NCBI GenBank assembly: GCA_021324945.1
Contig: JAJPID010000051.1
Coordinates: 1 to 43,624 of the forward strand
DNA length: 43,624 nt
Reading direction: 5' to 3'
DNA from: Lysobacterales bacterium
GTDB taxonomy: Bacteria > Pseudomonadota > Gammaproteobacteria > Xanthomonadales > Rhodanobacteraceae
Positions 27,342 to 36,559 of this stretch are shown piece by piece. Made by a program: the position numbers and the translations under genes. Position 1 is the stretch's first letter; every line of letters starts with the position of its first letter. A model generated the notes under the pieces. The model was not told the DNA's origin. It did not search any database and saw only the letters and a list, made by a program, of their open reading frames with translations.

Positions 27342-28655
27342 ATGAACTTGGAAACCCGCAAACATTTCGTAGTGCTTGGCGCAGGTCCGATGGGCCTGAT
27401 GGCCGCGATGGAGCTGCTGAAAGGCGGTCACGAAGTCGATCTGTACGAGCGCGACGACCGCATCGGCGGCATGTCCGCGAGTTTCGATTTCGACGGGTTG
27501 GAAATCGAACGCTACTACCACTTCATCTGCAAAACCGATTTCGCGCTTTTCAAGCTGCTGGACGAATTGAACCTGTCGCACACGCTGCGCTGGGTCGATA
27601 CCTACATGGGCTATTTCCATCGCGGCAAATTGCAGGATTGGGGCAATCCGGTCGCGTTGCTGAAGTTCGATGGGCTCGGGCTGATCAGAAAATTCCGCTA
27701 CGGCTTGCATGCCCTGCGCGCTAAGTCCGTCAAGGATTGGCGGCCCTACGACAAACTGCTAGCGACGCAGTGGATCAAGAAGTGGATCGGCCAGCGCGCC
27801 TATGACGTGCTATGGAAGAACCTGTTCGAACTGAAGCTGTTCGAGTATACCGACCGGATTTCCGCCGCCTGGATCGGCACGCGCATCCAGCGCGTGGCGA
27901 AGTCACGGCGCAATCTGATGCACGAGAGTCTCGGTTATCTGCAAGGCGGCTCGGCGACGCTGCTGCGCGCGATGGAACACTACATCACCGAGCGCGGAGG
28001 CCGCATCCATCTGCAATCCGGGATCGAGCGCGTCGAGGTGCGTGACGGCCGCGTTGCCGGCATCGTCGTCAACGGCACCGAGCTGTCGTGCGATGCGGTG
28101 ATCTCCACCGCGCCGATCCAGTACGTGCCCCGCCTGGTGCCGGAACTGCCGCGCGATTTCGCCGCGCGCATCGAGGCGATCAAGAACATTCCGGTCGCCT
28201 GTGTGATCCTGAAATTGAAACAGCCGCTCAGCCGCAACTTCTGGACCAACATCAACGAACCTGGTATCGAGATCCCCGGATTGATCGAATATTCCAATCT
28301 CAATCCCGAGAGCGGCGTGTCGATCGTTTATGCGCCGTTCTACATGCCCAAGACGCACCCCAAATGGTCGCGCAGCAACGACGAATTGATCGACGAGGTG
28401 ATCGGCTATCTTCCACACATCAACCCGCAATTCCACGTTGAGTGGGTGTTGGCGAGGCATTGTCACCGCTACGATTTTGCCCAGACCATCTGCCCGCCGG
28501 GCTTTTACGACATGCTGCCACCGATGCGCACACCAGTCGACGGCCTATTCATGGCGGACACGGCTTATTACTACCCCGAAGACCGCTCGATCAACGAGAG
28601 CGTGAACGTGGCGCGCGAGCTGACGCGCGTGGCCATGGCAGGAACTCCGAAATGA
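27342..28655 (+). CDS. NAD(P)/FAD-dependent oxidoreductase, amine-oxidase/HemY-like
   Basis: The N terminus has HFVVLGAGPMGLMAAMEL (~8-25), the Rossmann FAD motif, then ERDDRIGGMSASFDF. The C-terminal FAD contact is seen as VDGLFMADTAYYYPEDRSIN. At 437 residues it resembles protoporphyrinogen-oxidase/UDP-galactopyranose-mutase-like flavoproteins seen in surface-polysaccharide clusters, but I do not see the features that would make it a true mutase. It starts 1 bp after the epimerase stop and overlaps the methyltransferase start (ATGA). Its redox substrate is probably a sugar or lipid-linked sugar; this is inference from context. Confidence 0.85.
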   Translation: MNLETRKHFVVLGAGPMGLMAAMELLKGGHEVDLYERDDRIGGMSASFDFDGLEIERYYHFICKTDFALFKLLDELNLSHTLRWVDTYMGYFHRGKLQDWGNPVALLKFDGLGLIRKFRYGLHALRAKSVKDWRPYDKLLATQWIKKWIGQRAYDVLWKNLFELKLFEYTDRISAAWIGTRIQRVAKSRRNLMHESLGYLQGGSATLLRAMEHYITERGGRIHLQSGIERVEVRDGRVAGIVVNGTELSCDAVISTAPIQYVPRLVPELPRDFAARIEAIKNIPVACVILKLKQPLSRNFWTNINEPGIEIPGLIEYSNLNPESGVSIVYAPFYMPKTHPKWSRSNDELIDEVIGYLPHINPQFHVEWVLARHCHRYDFAQTICPPGFYDMLPPMRTPVDGLFMADTAYYYPEDRSINESVNVARELTRVAMAGTPK

Positions 28656-29341
28656 CCGAAGCACGTCAACTCGAATCCGGCGATCAACTCGAAACGCTGT
28701 ACCGGCATCGCTTTCCCGAACACGAACTAAAGCACAAGCAGGCCATCTGGCAGGTGTTGTGCAAGCGGTTCTTCAGTCGCTGGGTGAACCCCGGCGACAC
28801 CGTAGTGGATATCGGCGCCGGCTATTGCGAATTCATCAACAATGTCACCGCGGCGAACAAGATCGCCGTGGATCTCAACCCGGAAGTGCACCATTTCGCC
28901 GCTCCCGGCGTGCGCGTCATCAATGAATCCTGCACCGCGATCCGCCAATTACCGGCGGGCAGCGCAGATGTGGTGTTCATGAGCAACTTCCTGGAGCACC
29001 TGCCCGACAAGCAACTGGTACTGGGCACGTTTCGCGAAGCGCGCCGCATCTTGAACGATGACGGACACATCATCGTGCTGCAGCCGAACATCCGGTTCGC
29101 GTATGCGGAATACTGGGATTTCTTCGATCACCACACCGCGTTGAGCGACCGCAGCCTGGTGGAAGGCCTGCAACTGGCGGGCTTCGCGCCGGAAGTGGTG
29201 ATTCCGCGCTTCCTCCCCTATACGACCAAGAGCCGGTTGCCGCAGGCGCCGTGGCTAGTGGCGCTGTATTTGCGATTTCCACCGGCGTGGCGTCTGCTCG
29301 GCAAGCAGGCGCTGGTGGTCGCGCGCAAGGCTCAGGTATGA
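28652..29341 (+). CDS. SAM-dependent class I methyltransferase
   Basis: The 229-residue protein has motif I VVDIGAGYCEFINN (51-64), the acidic strand IAVDLNPEVHHF (~71-82) and the post-motif region DVVFMSNFLEHLPDK with HIIVLQPNIRFAY, a Methyltransf_11/23-type core. The ATG at 28652 overlaps the upstream TGA; the longer frame is shadow. Its stop overlaps the gtrA start (ATGA). In this setting O-methylation of a glycan residue or its lipid-linked precursor is likely, but no residue tells the substrate. Confidence 0.88.
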   Translation: MTEARQLESGDQLETLYRHRFPEHELKHKQAIWQVLCKRFFSRWVNPGDTVVDIGAGYCEFINNVTAANKIAVDLNPEVHHFAAPGVRVINESCTAIRQLPAGSADVVFMSNFLEHLPDKQLVLGTFREARRILNDDGHIIVLQPNIRFAYAEYWDFFDHHTALSDRSLVEGLQLAGFAPEVVIPRFLPYTTKSRLPQAPWLVALYLRFPPAWRLLGKQALVVARKAQV

Positions 29342-29757
29342 CATCCGTTCTGCGCGCGCCGCGAAGTCTCATTTCCGGACGCTTCTTCAAATTTGTGGCG
29401 GTGAGCGGTGTGGCCGCCGCGGCCAACGTAGGTTCGCGTATCGTGCTGGGCCATTGGATGGAATATGTGCCATCGATCCTGATCGCGTTCTGCATCGGCC
29501 TGATCACCGCATTCGTGTTGAACCGATTGTTGGTGTTCACCGAAACGGAAAATCCGCTGCACCATCAGATGTTGTGGTTCGTGGTGGTGAACCTGGCCGC
29601 GGTGGCGCAGACCCTGGCGGTCAGCCTGCTGCTGGCGCGCGGAGTGTTTCCGCTGACCGGCTTCACCTGGCACGCAGAGACTGTGGCGCATGCGATCGGC
29701 GTAGCCATTCCGGCGGTCACCAGTTACATCGGCCACAAGCATTTCACCTTCCGTTGA
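29338..29757 (+). CDS. GtrA family small membrane protein (putative lipid-linked sugar flippase)
   Basis: The 139-residue protein has four hydrophobic segments and the GtrA signature: RFFKFVAVSGVAAAANVGSR (~15-34), AFVLNRLLVFTE (~63-74) and a closing SYIGHKHFTFR. GtrA proteins move undecaprenyl-phosphate sugars or act with their polymerases; mycobacterial Rv3789, next to dprE1, is of this family. It starts in overlap with the methyltransferase stop, and is followed 15 bp later by a large membrane protein. This placement fits a flippase or anchoring role for the arabinose lipid. Confidence 0.88.
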   Translation: MTSVLRAPRSLISGRFFKFVAVSGVAAAANVGSRIVLGHWMEYVPSILIAFCIGLITAFVLNRLLVFTETENPLHHQMLWFVVVNLAAVAQTLAVSLLLARGVFPLTGFTWHAETVAHAIGVAIPAVTSYIGHKHFTFR

Positions 29758-29772
29758 ACGATACAGACCACG

Positions 29773-31446
29773 ATGACGGATAGCACCACACGCTGGGCAG
29801 CACTGTTGGTTCCCGCCGTCGCGTTGCTCGCGTTCGTGCTGGTCTACGCGCACAGCTTTCCGGTATGGGAAACTTGGTACTTCATTCCGGTGTGGGTCGA
29901 CTTCCGCAATGGCGGTCCCTGGCTTGCGGATTTATTCATCAGCCGGTGGGGACATATCACCGCGCTGCCGAATTTCATAAGTCTGATCCTGGATCGCGCT
30001 TTCAATTACGACCAGCGCGCGGGGATCTTCTTCAGCGTAGCGGTGATGCTGGCAACATTGTATGTGTTGCTGACGCATTACCTGCCGCGCTCAGCGCGTT
30101 TGACCGGCATCTTTCTCGGTTTGACTTTTCTTTCGCTGCGCGCCGCGGAAATCTGGTTGGACGCGTGGAACGTGGTGATGACCGTGTCGTTGCTGCTCGC
30201 GCTCGCCGCAGGTGCCTGCGTGCTGCGTTCGTCATCGTGGAAAGCGCTGGCCGCGTGCGCCTTGCTGACCTTCATCGGCATCAATTCCGGCGGTTACTGC
30301 CTGCCCGTGCTGCCCGCCGTGCTGCTGGTTCTGCTCGTGCAGGCATGGCTGGGCAGGCGCGGCAGTACCAAACAGGCGCTGGCGCAAACCGGAGCCTGGC
30401 TGGCATGGTGCGCAGTGCTGCTCGCGTACTGGCGGCACATGCGTCGTGGCCATCCAGGCGCCGTATTGCAAACGGCATTGACGCCGAACTTTCATGTCGT
30501 TTTCGCAAGGGAACTCGCCTTCGTGTTGGGGAACGGTCGACTGGGCATCGCATCGCTGTGCGTTTCCGTGGCCGTCTTCCTGCTGAGTCTACCCTTTGGC
30601 TATAACCGTATAAGAAAAATGGATCGCTTTCCGGCGCTGGTGTTCCTGGTGATCTACGTGATCGTGCTGGGGGCGTTGATCGGCACCAGCCGCACATTGA
30701 ACGGCGAGCTACCGCTGCACGAACGCTACATTCCTTTCCTGTGCCTGTTGCCCGTGGCATTGCTGGCTTTCGCGGAATCGGTGTTTTCGAAACCCGAAGG
30801 CAGTTGGAAAGAAGTCATGGAGTCGATGCGCGAAGGGTTGCGCTGGCTGCTGGCGGCGTTCGTCCTCGCCGCGATTTACAACGACTTCGCCTACTGGCGC
30901 ATCGAGAGCGCCAACGCGCCGCAACTCGCCGCGCTCGATCGCGCCTGGCGGGAATCACCTTGGACGCTGACACCTGGAATGTTCATGCATCGCGCGCATG
31001 TGAACGCCAGAATCGTGGCCGAGGGATTGGCCACCCTGCGGCAATACCGCTTGGGTCCGTTTGCGCGCCCGCCCGCAGCCGACGAGTTGAACTTGCGGGA
31101 CGCTCCAACCAAACCGGCTTTGCATAGCGACGGCCTGCAGAGCGGATGGGATCAGGCAATGATCGGCGCCGACGGCACCGCGACCTTGACGGGTTGGGCG
31201 TTCGATACGAACACTTCCGCTCCGCCCGCTGAAGTGTTCGCCGTGGTGGGCGCCTGCAGCGAAACCGCGCTGACCGGTTTGCCGCGGCCCGATGTAGCCG
31301 CAGCGTTGCATAACGCAGCTGCATCTGCCAGCGGATGGTTGATCACTTTGCCCTCCCCTTGCGTCAACAAAGCGAAAGGAAAGTCGATCAACGTCTACTT
31401 CGTCGTCCGCGACCAACGCTGGGCGTCGATCAGCCGGCCTTTGTAG
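29773..31446 (+). CDS. Polytopic GT-C-like membrane protein with C-terminal GW...RPDVA domain
   Basis: The 557 residues start with about ten membrane segments (to ~370). The first periplasmic loop begins FPVWETWYFIPVW, with an acidic residue where GT-C enzymes place their catalytic Asp/Glu. Residues ~465-557 form a separate soluble domain: GWAFD (474-478), LPRPDVAAAL (503-512) and ASGWLIT, the same pattern found in the three lipoproteins of the convergent operon. The position directly after GtrA suggests that it transfers the lipid-linked sugar in the periplasm. No Shine-Dalgarno is clear before the ATG. Enzyme activity is inferred, not shown by a named motif. Confidence 0.75.
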   Translation: MTDSTTRWAALLVPAVALLAFVLVYAHSFPVWETWYFIPVWVDFRNGGPWLADLFISRWGHITALPNFISLILDRAFNYDQRAGIFFSVAVMLATLYVLLTHYLPRSARLTGIFLGLTFLSLRAAEIWLDAWNVVMTVSLLLALAAGACVLRSSSWKALAACALLTFIGINSGGYCLPVLPAVLLVLLVQAWLGRRGSTKQALAQTGAWLAWCAVLLAYWRHMRRGHPGAVLQTALTPNFHVVFARELAFVLGNGRLGIASLCVSVAVFLLSLPFGYNRIRKMDRFPALVFLVIYVIVLGALIGTSRTLNGELPLHERYIPFLCLLPVALLAFAESVFSKPEGSWKEVMESMREGLRWLLAAFVLAAIYNDFAYWRIESANAPQLAALDRAWRESPWTLTPGMFMHRAHVNARIVAEGLATLRQYRLGPFARPPAADELNLRDAPTKPALHSDGLQSGWDQAMIGADGTATLTGWAFDTNTSAPPAEVFAVVGACSETALTGLPRPDVAAALHNAAASASGWLITLPSPCVNKAKGKSINVYFVVRDQRWASISRPL

Positions 31447-31498
31447 CGATCCAGATGCACGCGCCGGTTTACGCCGGCAGCGCAGGAGACAAAAACAC

Positions 31499-33916
31499 GT
31501 GAAGTTGTCGAACAACGGCGCGAACGCCGCGCGCTACGCCATCGCCACCGTTATCGGCTTGCTGCTGTTTACGGCCCAAATGAAATTCGGAAACGCACCA
31601 GCGGGTGCGAGTCTCGATGCGTCATGGCAAGCCGTGCTCAACTGGGGCATCCTGCACGGCGCGCAATGGGGCCGCGATCTGGTCTTCACCTACGGGCCGC
31701 TGGGTTTTCTCTCACCCGACACGCCTTTCGATCCGCAGCTCTACTGGACTTGGCTGGCATTGGAAACCTGTCTCGCGTTGATTTGCGCGTGGCTGGCGGC
31801 GAGTGCGGTGGCGCGGCTGCCACTGGTGCTCGGGATCGCCTACCTGCTCGTCACTTGGGTGCTGGCGATTGGTTGGAGTAGCTCGGCGCTGTGGATCATG
31901 ACTTATCCGCTGGCGTTTCTGATGCTGTCGCGTTATGCGGAAAACGATGCGAATTGGCGCGGGTTCGTGATCGTGGCGGCCCTGGCGGCGCTCGAAGCGC
32001 TGCTGCCGCTGCTGAAATTCAGCGCGTTTCCCCTATGGCTGTTGTGGGTTCCAGCGGGTTGCGCGATGTTCGCCTTGGCGCGCAGGCCAGTGCTTGCGAT
32101 GGTCTTCCTGCTCGCCAGTCTGATTGCACCGGTGATTGCGTGGCTGATATGCGGGCAGCATCTGTCGAATCTGCCTGCATTCTTCGGCTGGTCGTGGCAG
32201 ATCGCGCTCTACTACGGGGGCGCGCTGCAAGCTCCGCCGAAACATCCGTCGGACGATGTCAACGCCTTGATGGCGCTGCTCATCGTGCTATTGATCCTGG
32301 CTGCAGCGGCTTGGCGCGGGCGGCACCGTCCCCCGCGTTTGATCTGCGCGATCGTGCTGGCTGCGGCTGCGGGGCTGGCTTATCGCGCCGGCACGCTGCG
32401 CGCTGATGACGGACATTTACTGATCTTCTGGTCGGCCTGCGCCTGGATCGCGGTGTTGGCAGCGGGCTTGTGGCTGGCAACCGTACAGCTTGACGTGCGC
32501 ACCCGTGCGGCCGCATTCATCATGGCGCTACTGCCTCTGATGCTGCTGCGTGGCACCGAAACATATCCTGCCCGCACCTACCGCATCTTGTATTCCGGCA
32601 AGGCAACTGTCGGTGCATTGAAATCGTCGCTACGGCAAATCGCGGATCCGCAGCAGGCCTACGCGTACCGCATGAGGTTGTGGGAAGAGAACCGTCACAA
32701 GCTGGCGTTGCCGCAGATCGACGCCATGGTAGGCCGGCAACCGGTCGATCTGCTGACCCATCAGCAAGGCGCGCTGCTGGCCAATGATCTCAATTACGAT
32801 CCGCGACCGGTATTCCAGAGCTACTCGGCTTATTCGGACGAGCTGTCGCGCTTGAACGCGGCATTCTTCGGTTCAAGAAATGCACCGCCTTGGGTGATCC
32901 TTGCATTCGGCACGATCGATGACAACTTTCCGACTGCGGACGACGCGCGTGCGTTGCCGCGCATCCTGCAAGACTATCGCCCGCTGATAAGCGAAGGAAA
33001 TTTCCTGCTGTTTCACCGCGAACGGACGGTCCCGCACGCGCTCGATGATGGGCATCCGGTACGGTTGGCCGCATCGCCAGAGCAGCTAACTTTCATTCCG
33101 CGGTTCGCGCAGGATGCGATCTTTGCCAAGCTCGATGTGCAACTCACGTGGGCCGGAAAGCTGGCCACGCTTCTGACGCGCGAACCCGCGCTCTATCTGC
33201 AAACCGTGTTGCGCGATGGCGAGACATTCCGTTACCGCATTCCGCGCGCCATTGCACGATCCGGCTTCATGCTGAGCCCTACGCTGGATGACAAGGACAC
33301 TTACATCAACTGGTTGTTGGGCAGCGACGAGCACGAGGTGAAAAGCATCACGGTGCGGCAGGCCTATGTTTGGGGTCAGCCCGTCTTCCGGATCGCCGGT
33401 CCGTGGCAGTTGTTTCCGTTTGGTCTGGTGCGCAAGGAGCAGTTGAGCTTCGGCTTGCTCGCGGCGTACTACCCCGGTTTCAATGTTCTGCCTATCGCGA
33501 TGTCGCAAAAGCCGCGCCGCTGGCGGGTCGATGGCGCGGACGCACTCAACTTCCAGGCGCCGGCCACACTTGTCTTCTCCGTGCCTGCGGGCCGATATGC
33601 GATCTCGGCACATTACGGCATCGCGCCGAATGCGCTCGATAACAAAGCCTGCTTGGCGGCCCACCCGGATGGCATCGGCATCGGCGCCGGCGTTGAAGGG
33701 CAACCGCTGACTGCGAGTGCCTTCGATTACCTCGACCCCTTCCGCGACAGCGCGCATCGTTACGCCGCTGATTTGACGCGCACAGTGGAGGTTCCCGCGA
33801 ATCGTCGGTTGCAGCTTACGATCAGCATCGGGCCGCCCGGTAGTAATGGCGCATGCGATTGGGCATGGCTGCGTGACGTGCATATCAATCGCACCGACAA
33901 TACGGCAGTGCATTAG
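31499..33916 (+). CDS. Large polytopic membrane protein with periplasmic C-terminal region, unknown function
   Basis: The start is GTG at 31499, with AGGAG well spaced before it; 805 residues. About eleven membrane helices fill residues ~12-350. The loop after helix 1 has DASWQAVLNWGILHGAQWG and then VFTYGPLGFLSP, a stretch I know from large uncharacterised GT-C-like proteins. Residues ~360-805 are soluble and periplasmic, with NYDPRPVFQSYSAYSDELSR near 430 and a beta-rich end (VPAGRYAISAHYGIAPNALD). It lacks the GW...RPDVA domain of its neighbour. It ends 5 bp from the convergent OpgB-like gene. A glycosyltransferase role is possible but unproven. Confidence 0.72.
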   Translation: MKLSNNGANAARYAIATVIGLLLFTAQMKFGNAPAGASLDASWQAVLNWGILHGAQWGRDLVFTYGPLGFLSPDTPFDPQLYWTWLALETCLALICAWLAASAVARLPLVLGIAYLLVTWVLAIGWSSSALWIMTYPLAFLMLSRYAENDANWRGFVIVAALAALEALLPLLKFSAFPLWLLWVPAGCAMFALARRPVLAMVFLLASLIAPVIAWLICGQHLSNLPAFFGWSWQIALYYGGALQAPPKHPSDDVNALMALLIVLLILAAAAWRGRHRPPRLICAIVLAAAAGLAYRAGTLRADDGHLLIFWSACAWIAVLAAGLWLATVQLDVRTRAAAFIMALLPLMLLRGTETYPARTYRILYSGKATVGALKSSLRQIADPQQAYAYRMRLWEENRHKLALPQIDAMVGRQPVDLLTHQQGALLANDLNYDPRPVFQSYSAYSDELSRLNAAFFGSRNAPPWVILAFGTIDDNFPTADDARALPRILQDYRPLISEGNFLLFHRERTVPHALDDGHPVRLAASPEQLTFIPRFAQDAIFAKLDVQLTWAGKLATLLTREPALYLQTVLRDGETFRYRIPRAIARSGFMLSPTLDDKDTYINWLLGSDEHEVKSITVRQAYVWGQPVFRIAGPWQLFPFGLVRKEQLSFGLLAAYYPGFNVLPIAMSQKPRRWRVDGADALNFQAPATLVFSVPAGRYAISAHYGIAPNALDNKACLAAHPDGIGIGAGVEGQPLTASAFDYLDPFRDSAHRYAADLTRTVEVPANRRLQLTISIGPPGSNGACDWAWLRDVHINRTDNTAVH

Positions 33917-33921
33917 AAGAC

Positions 33922-36516
33922 TCAGTGCGACGCGACCGCGTGCACAGGTGCCGCACCAGGGGCCTCGACGCTCGCAGCCACCAACCGCAGTTGCAGATTG
34001 CGTGCGTCCTCGTCATCCGGCCAAGGCGGTGGATGGCCGCCGGGCCTGGAGAAGCGCATTTCCACCAGCGCATCGCAGGAATCATTGTTCACCCGCAAGG
34101 GTGCGCTGGCTTGTTGCACGGCGTTGACGGCATTGGGATCGTCAACGTCCGGACCCTTGAAATGCCAAGTCGTCGCAAGAGAGCCATTCACGAGAACCTG
34201 CACATCCAGATTCGGCCGCGACCGCGGCAGATAGGGGTCGATATCCATCCTCAGCACGGCGGCATGGCAATGCTCACGTGGCAGGCGGAACGCCACCAGC
34301 GCCCGGTCGCCTCGTGCGAAAGAGCCCCAGTCCTGCGGCGACAACCAGCCGATCTCGCGTTTGTAGGCGCGCGCATGTCCGTCGCTGAAGTCGAGCTGCG
34401 CGGGTAACGCGGGAAGTTCCGGGAACGGAGGATCGGTTCGAGCGGTGAAGCGCGCAGCGTAATCCATGATCTCACCCGGCGGAGCGGCATCTGCGCGCGC
34501 CAACAGGCCGCGGCAATCCGGCGAGCTGATTCGCAACCCAGATAACCGCTGCAGATCGGCAATATGGGCGAAGGCGCCACGCCTGCCCAGCCAATCCACG
34601 GAAAACAAAGCCGGCTTGCGCTCGTACGGATGAAGCGGGCGGATCATCAGCGCGCTGGCTTCACCGCGTTGTGCGAGCACGGTGTTCAGATCGTCGCGCT
34701 GGGCTAACAGGAGGCTGGCGTTGCGTGGCCCGAGGAAGAAAGTCAACACCTCGTCTTCATCGAGCGCCGTTTCCGCTTCACCCTGATCATTCATCGGCAA
34801 TTCGCGGCCGCCGATCCTGAAGCCGTCTGGCGTGGACGAAAGCAGCGTGTCGTTCTTGCACAGATGAAATTCATTGGCATTCGCCCACAACACGTCACGA
34901 ATCACCGCATCGGTGAGATCGTCGGACACCAGCCGGCTGCTGAGCGCTCCGGCCTCCGCGCGATCCGCGCCGGCGAGAAACGTCGCGTTGTTGTGCACGC
35001 CCAGCAGGTCCAGCAGCGTGGGCGCGACATCCATGTGGTAGAAGCGCATGGAGCGCTCGCCCTGCCCCGCGTTCAGAACAAACAGCAGCGGCTGACGATG
35101 GTAGCCCTTGGGGTACAGCGGTTCGGAATCGTTGCGCAATGCGAGGTGATCGCTCATCACCGCCACCACCGTGTTGCGCCAACTCGCCTCGCGCGACAAC
35201 TGCGCAATGAATTGACCGATCAGGTAATCGGTACAGTGGATCGATTGCAGCATCGAGTTGGAGCTGGCCGTGTAACGCGGACATCCGGGCGAGGGCCGGC
35301 CATCCGGCGGATGGGTATCCAGCGTGATCATCGTCAGATTGAACGGTTTGCCGCTCTGTTCCAGTTGCCGGTATTGATTCAGCGCCAGACGGAACAGATC
35401 CTGGTCGTAAAGTCCCCAGCCGGAATTGGGGAGGTTGCCGCCAGCGGCGGCCTCCAGCTCGTCCAGGCCCAACGCCTGGTCGTAGCCGTGCATCTTGTAG
35501 AACAGGCCCTTGTTGGAAAAACTGATCGGTGCGCCACCGATGTAAACCTGGTCGTAACCGGCGGCATGCAGCACATCGCCCAGACACACCAGCTTCGGCT
35601 GGAAAGTGGTCTCGTCGTTGTTGTTGCCAGCTGCGTAGTCGAATGCGGCGAACGGACTGGTGAATAACGGTGCGCCGCACTGCGAAGCGAACATGCCGGC
35701 AATGGTGTAGGTCGCTCCATCAAAACTCTCGAAACCGGAGAAATCCAGCCCTTGCGCGCGCAGCCGGTCGAGATTCGGAGTGAGCCCCGGAAACGCTTTC
35801 GGATCGGCATACATCCGTTCCAGCGATTCCATGTAGATCAACACCAGATTGCGTCCAGGCGAAGCCAGTAGCCGCGCTCGCGACACTGGATCCGGATCGA
35901 GCTGCCGGTAAACGGAGCGCGCCTGCGGCGTATCGGCGATTTCGGCCAGCTTTTCGTAATGCAGCAAGTAGTGGATCAGCCGGCGTGGCGGGGAATCCAG
36001 CGTCAATGTCAAAACTACCAATGCGACCAGAGTCGCGGCCTTTGCCGCGCCTGAAACGTGCGCCGAAACAGCACCGTCGCGACGCGCCAATCGCCGCATC
36101 AGCACACCGCACAGCACCGTCATCGCCGCCAGCAACAGCAATCCTCCGCCGATTTGCAGCGGAAAGGCATGCAGCCCGGTGGACAGATTCTCCGGGTCGA
36201 GGTGGGCGAAGAATCTGTCGTTGAAGGTGTCTGCTTGCAGGTAATACGAAACCGCTTCGCTCAACACCAGCAACAGCCACAGCAGATACAAGCTTGTCGC
36301 CACCGGCCACGACAACAGCCCCAGCAGACGCCAGCGAGCAACCAGCACCAGTAGCGCGCAGAAGGCCAGTGCGAATCCGAGGTCCTCGATGAAGCGCGTA
36401 CCGAGATAGGAACGAAACTGCGCCACCAGCCAGATTTGCACGGCAATAGCGGGCAGGGCGAGCAACACGATGCCGCACCATAGAATTGAGCGCCGTTTGT
36501 CAATGGGTTCAAGCAT
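33922..36516 (-). CDS. OpgB/MdoB-like phosphoglycerol transferase (sulfatase fold) with C-terminal extension
   Basis: OpgB moves phosphoglycerol from phosphatidylglycerol onto periplasmic glucans. Residues ~10-175 hold about four membrane helices. The catalytic domain shows RNLVLIYMESLERMY (222-236, metal ligand E230), the nucleophile T271 in TYTIAGMFASQCG (269-281), VCLGDVLHAAGYDQVYIGG (310-328), LTMITLDTHPPDG (394-406) and SDHLA (455-459), all close to E. coli OpgB. About 270 residues after the catalytic domain form a beta-rich extension (PNLDVQVLVNG). The ATG at 36516 gives 864 residues; a GTG at 36555 would add 13. It closes an operon of acyltransferases and lipoproteins, so the acceptor may be a surface glycan rather than OPG. 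Confidence 0.85.
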   Translation of the reverse strand: MLEPIDKRRSILWCGIVLLALPAIAVQIWLVAQFRSYLGTRFIEDLGFALAFCALLVLVARWRLLGLLSWPVATSLYLLWLLLVLSEAVSYYLQADTFNDRFFAHLDPENLSTGLHAFPLQIGGGLLLLAAMTVLCGVLMRRLARRDGAVSAHVSGAAKAATLVALVVLTLTLDSPPRRLIHYLLHYEKLAEIADTPQARSVYRQLDPDPVSRARLLASPGRNLVLIYMESLERMYADPKAFPGLTPNLDRLRAQGLDFSGFESFDGATYTIAGMFASQCGAPLFTSPFAAFDYAAGNNNDETTFQPKLVCLGDVLHAAGYDQVYIGGAPISFSNKGLFYKMHGYDQALGLDELEAAAGGNLPNSGWGLYDQDLFRLALNQYRQLEQSGKPFNLTMITLDTHPPDGRPSPGCPRYTASSNSMLQSIHCTDYLIGQFIAQLSREASWRNTVVAVMSDHLALRNDSEPLYPKGYHRQPLLFVLNAGQGERSMRFYHMDVAPTLLDLLGVHNNATFLAGADRAEAGALSSRLVSDDLTDAVIRDVLWANANEFHLCKNDTLLSSTPDGFRIGGRELPMNDQGEAETALDEDEVLTFFLGPRNASLLLAQRDDLNTVLAQRGEASALMIRPLHPYERKPALFSVDWLGRRGAFAHIADLQRLSGLRISSPDCRGLLARADAAPPGEIMDYAARFTARTDPPFPELPALPAQLDFSDGHARAYKREIGWLSPQDWGSFARGDRALVAFRLPREHCHAAVLRMDIDPYLPRSRPNLDVQVLVNGSLATTWHFKGPDVDDPNAVNAVQQASAPLRVNNDSCDALVEMRFSRPGGHPPPWPDDEDARNLQLRLVAASVEAPGAAPVHAVASH

Positions 36517-36559
36517 GTGCGTACCGATGATTGCTGGCCTACGTCTCGGTTGCACCGAA

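Noticed and set aside
27342-28655. UDP-galactopyranose mutase
   Set aside because: The general flavoprotein fold is shared, but I do not see the mutase-specific features, so only the broader family is named.
31447-31498. Terminator hairpin (GCCGG...CCGGC) between the two large membrane protein genes
   Set aside because: The stem is only 5 bp, no T-tract follows, and a ribosome-binding site comes directly after it.
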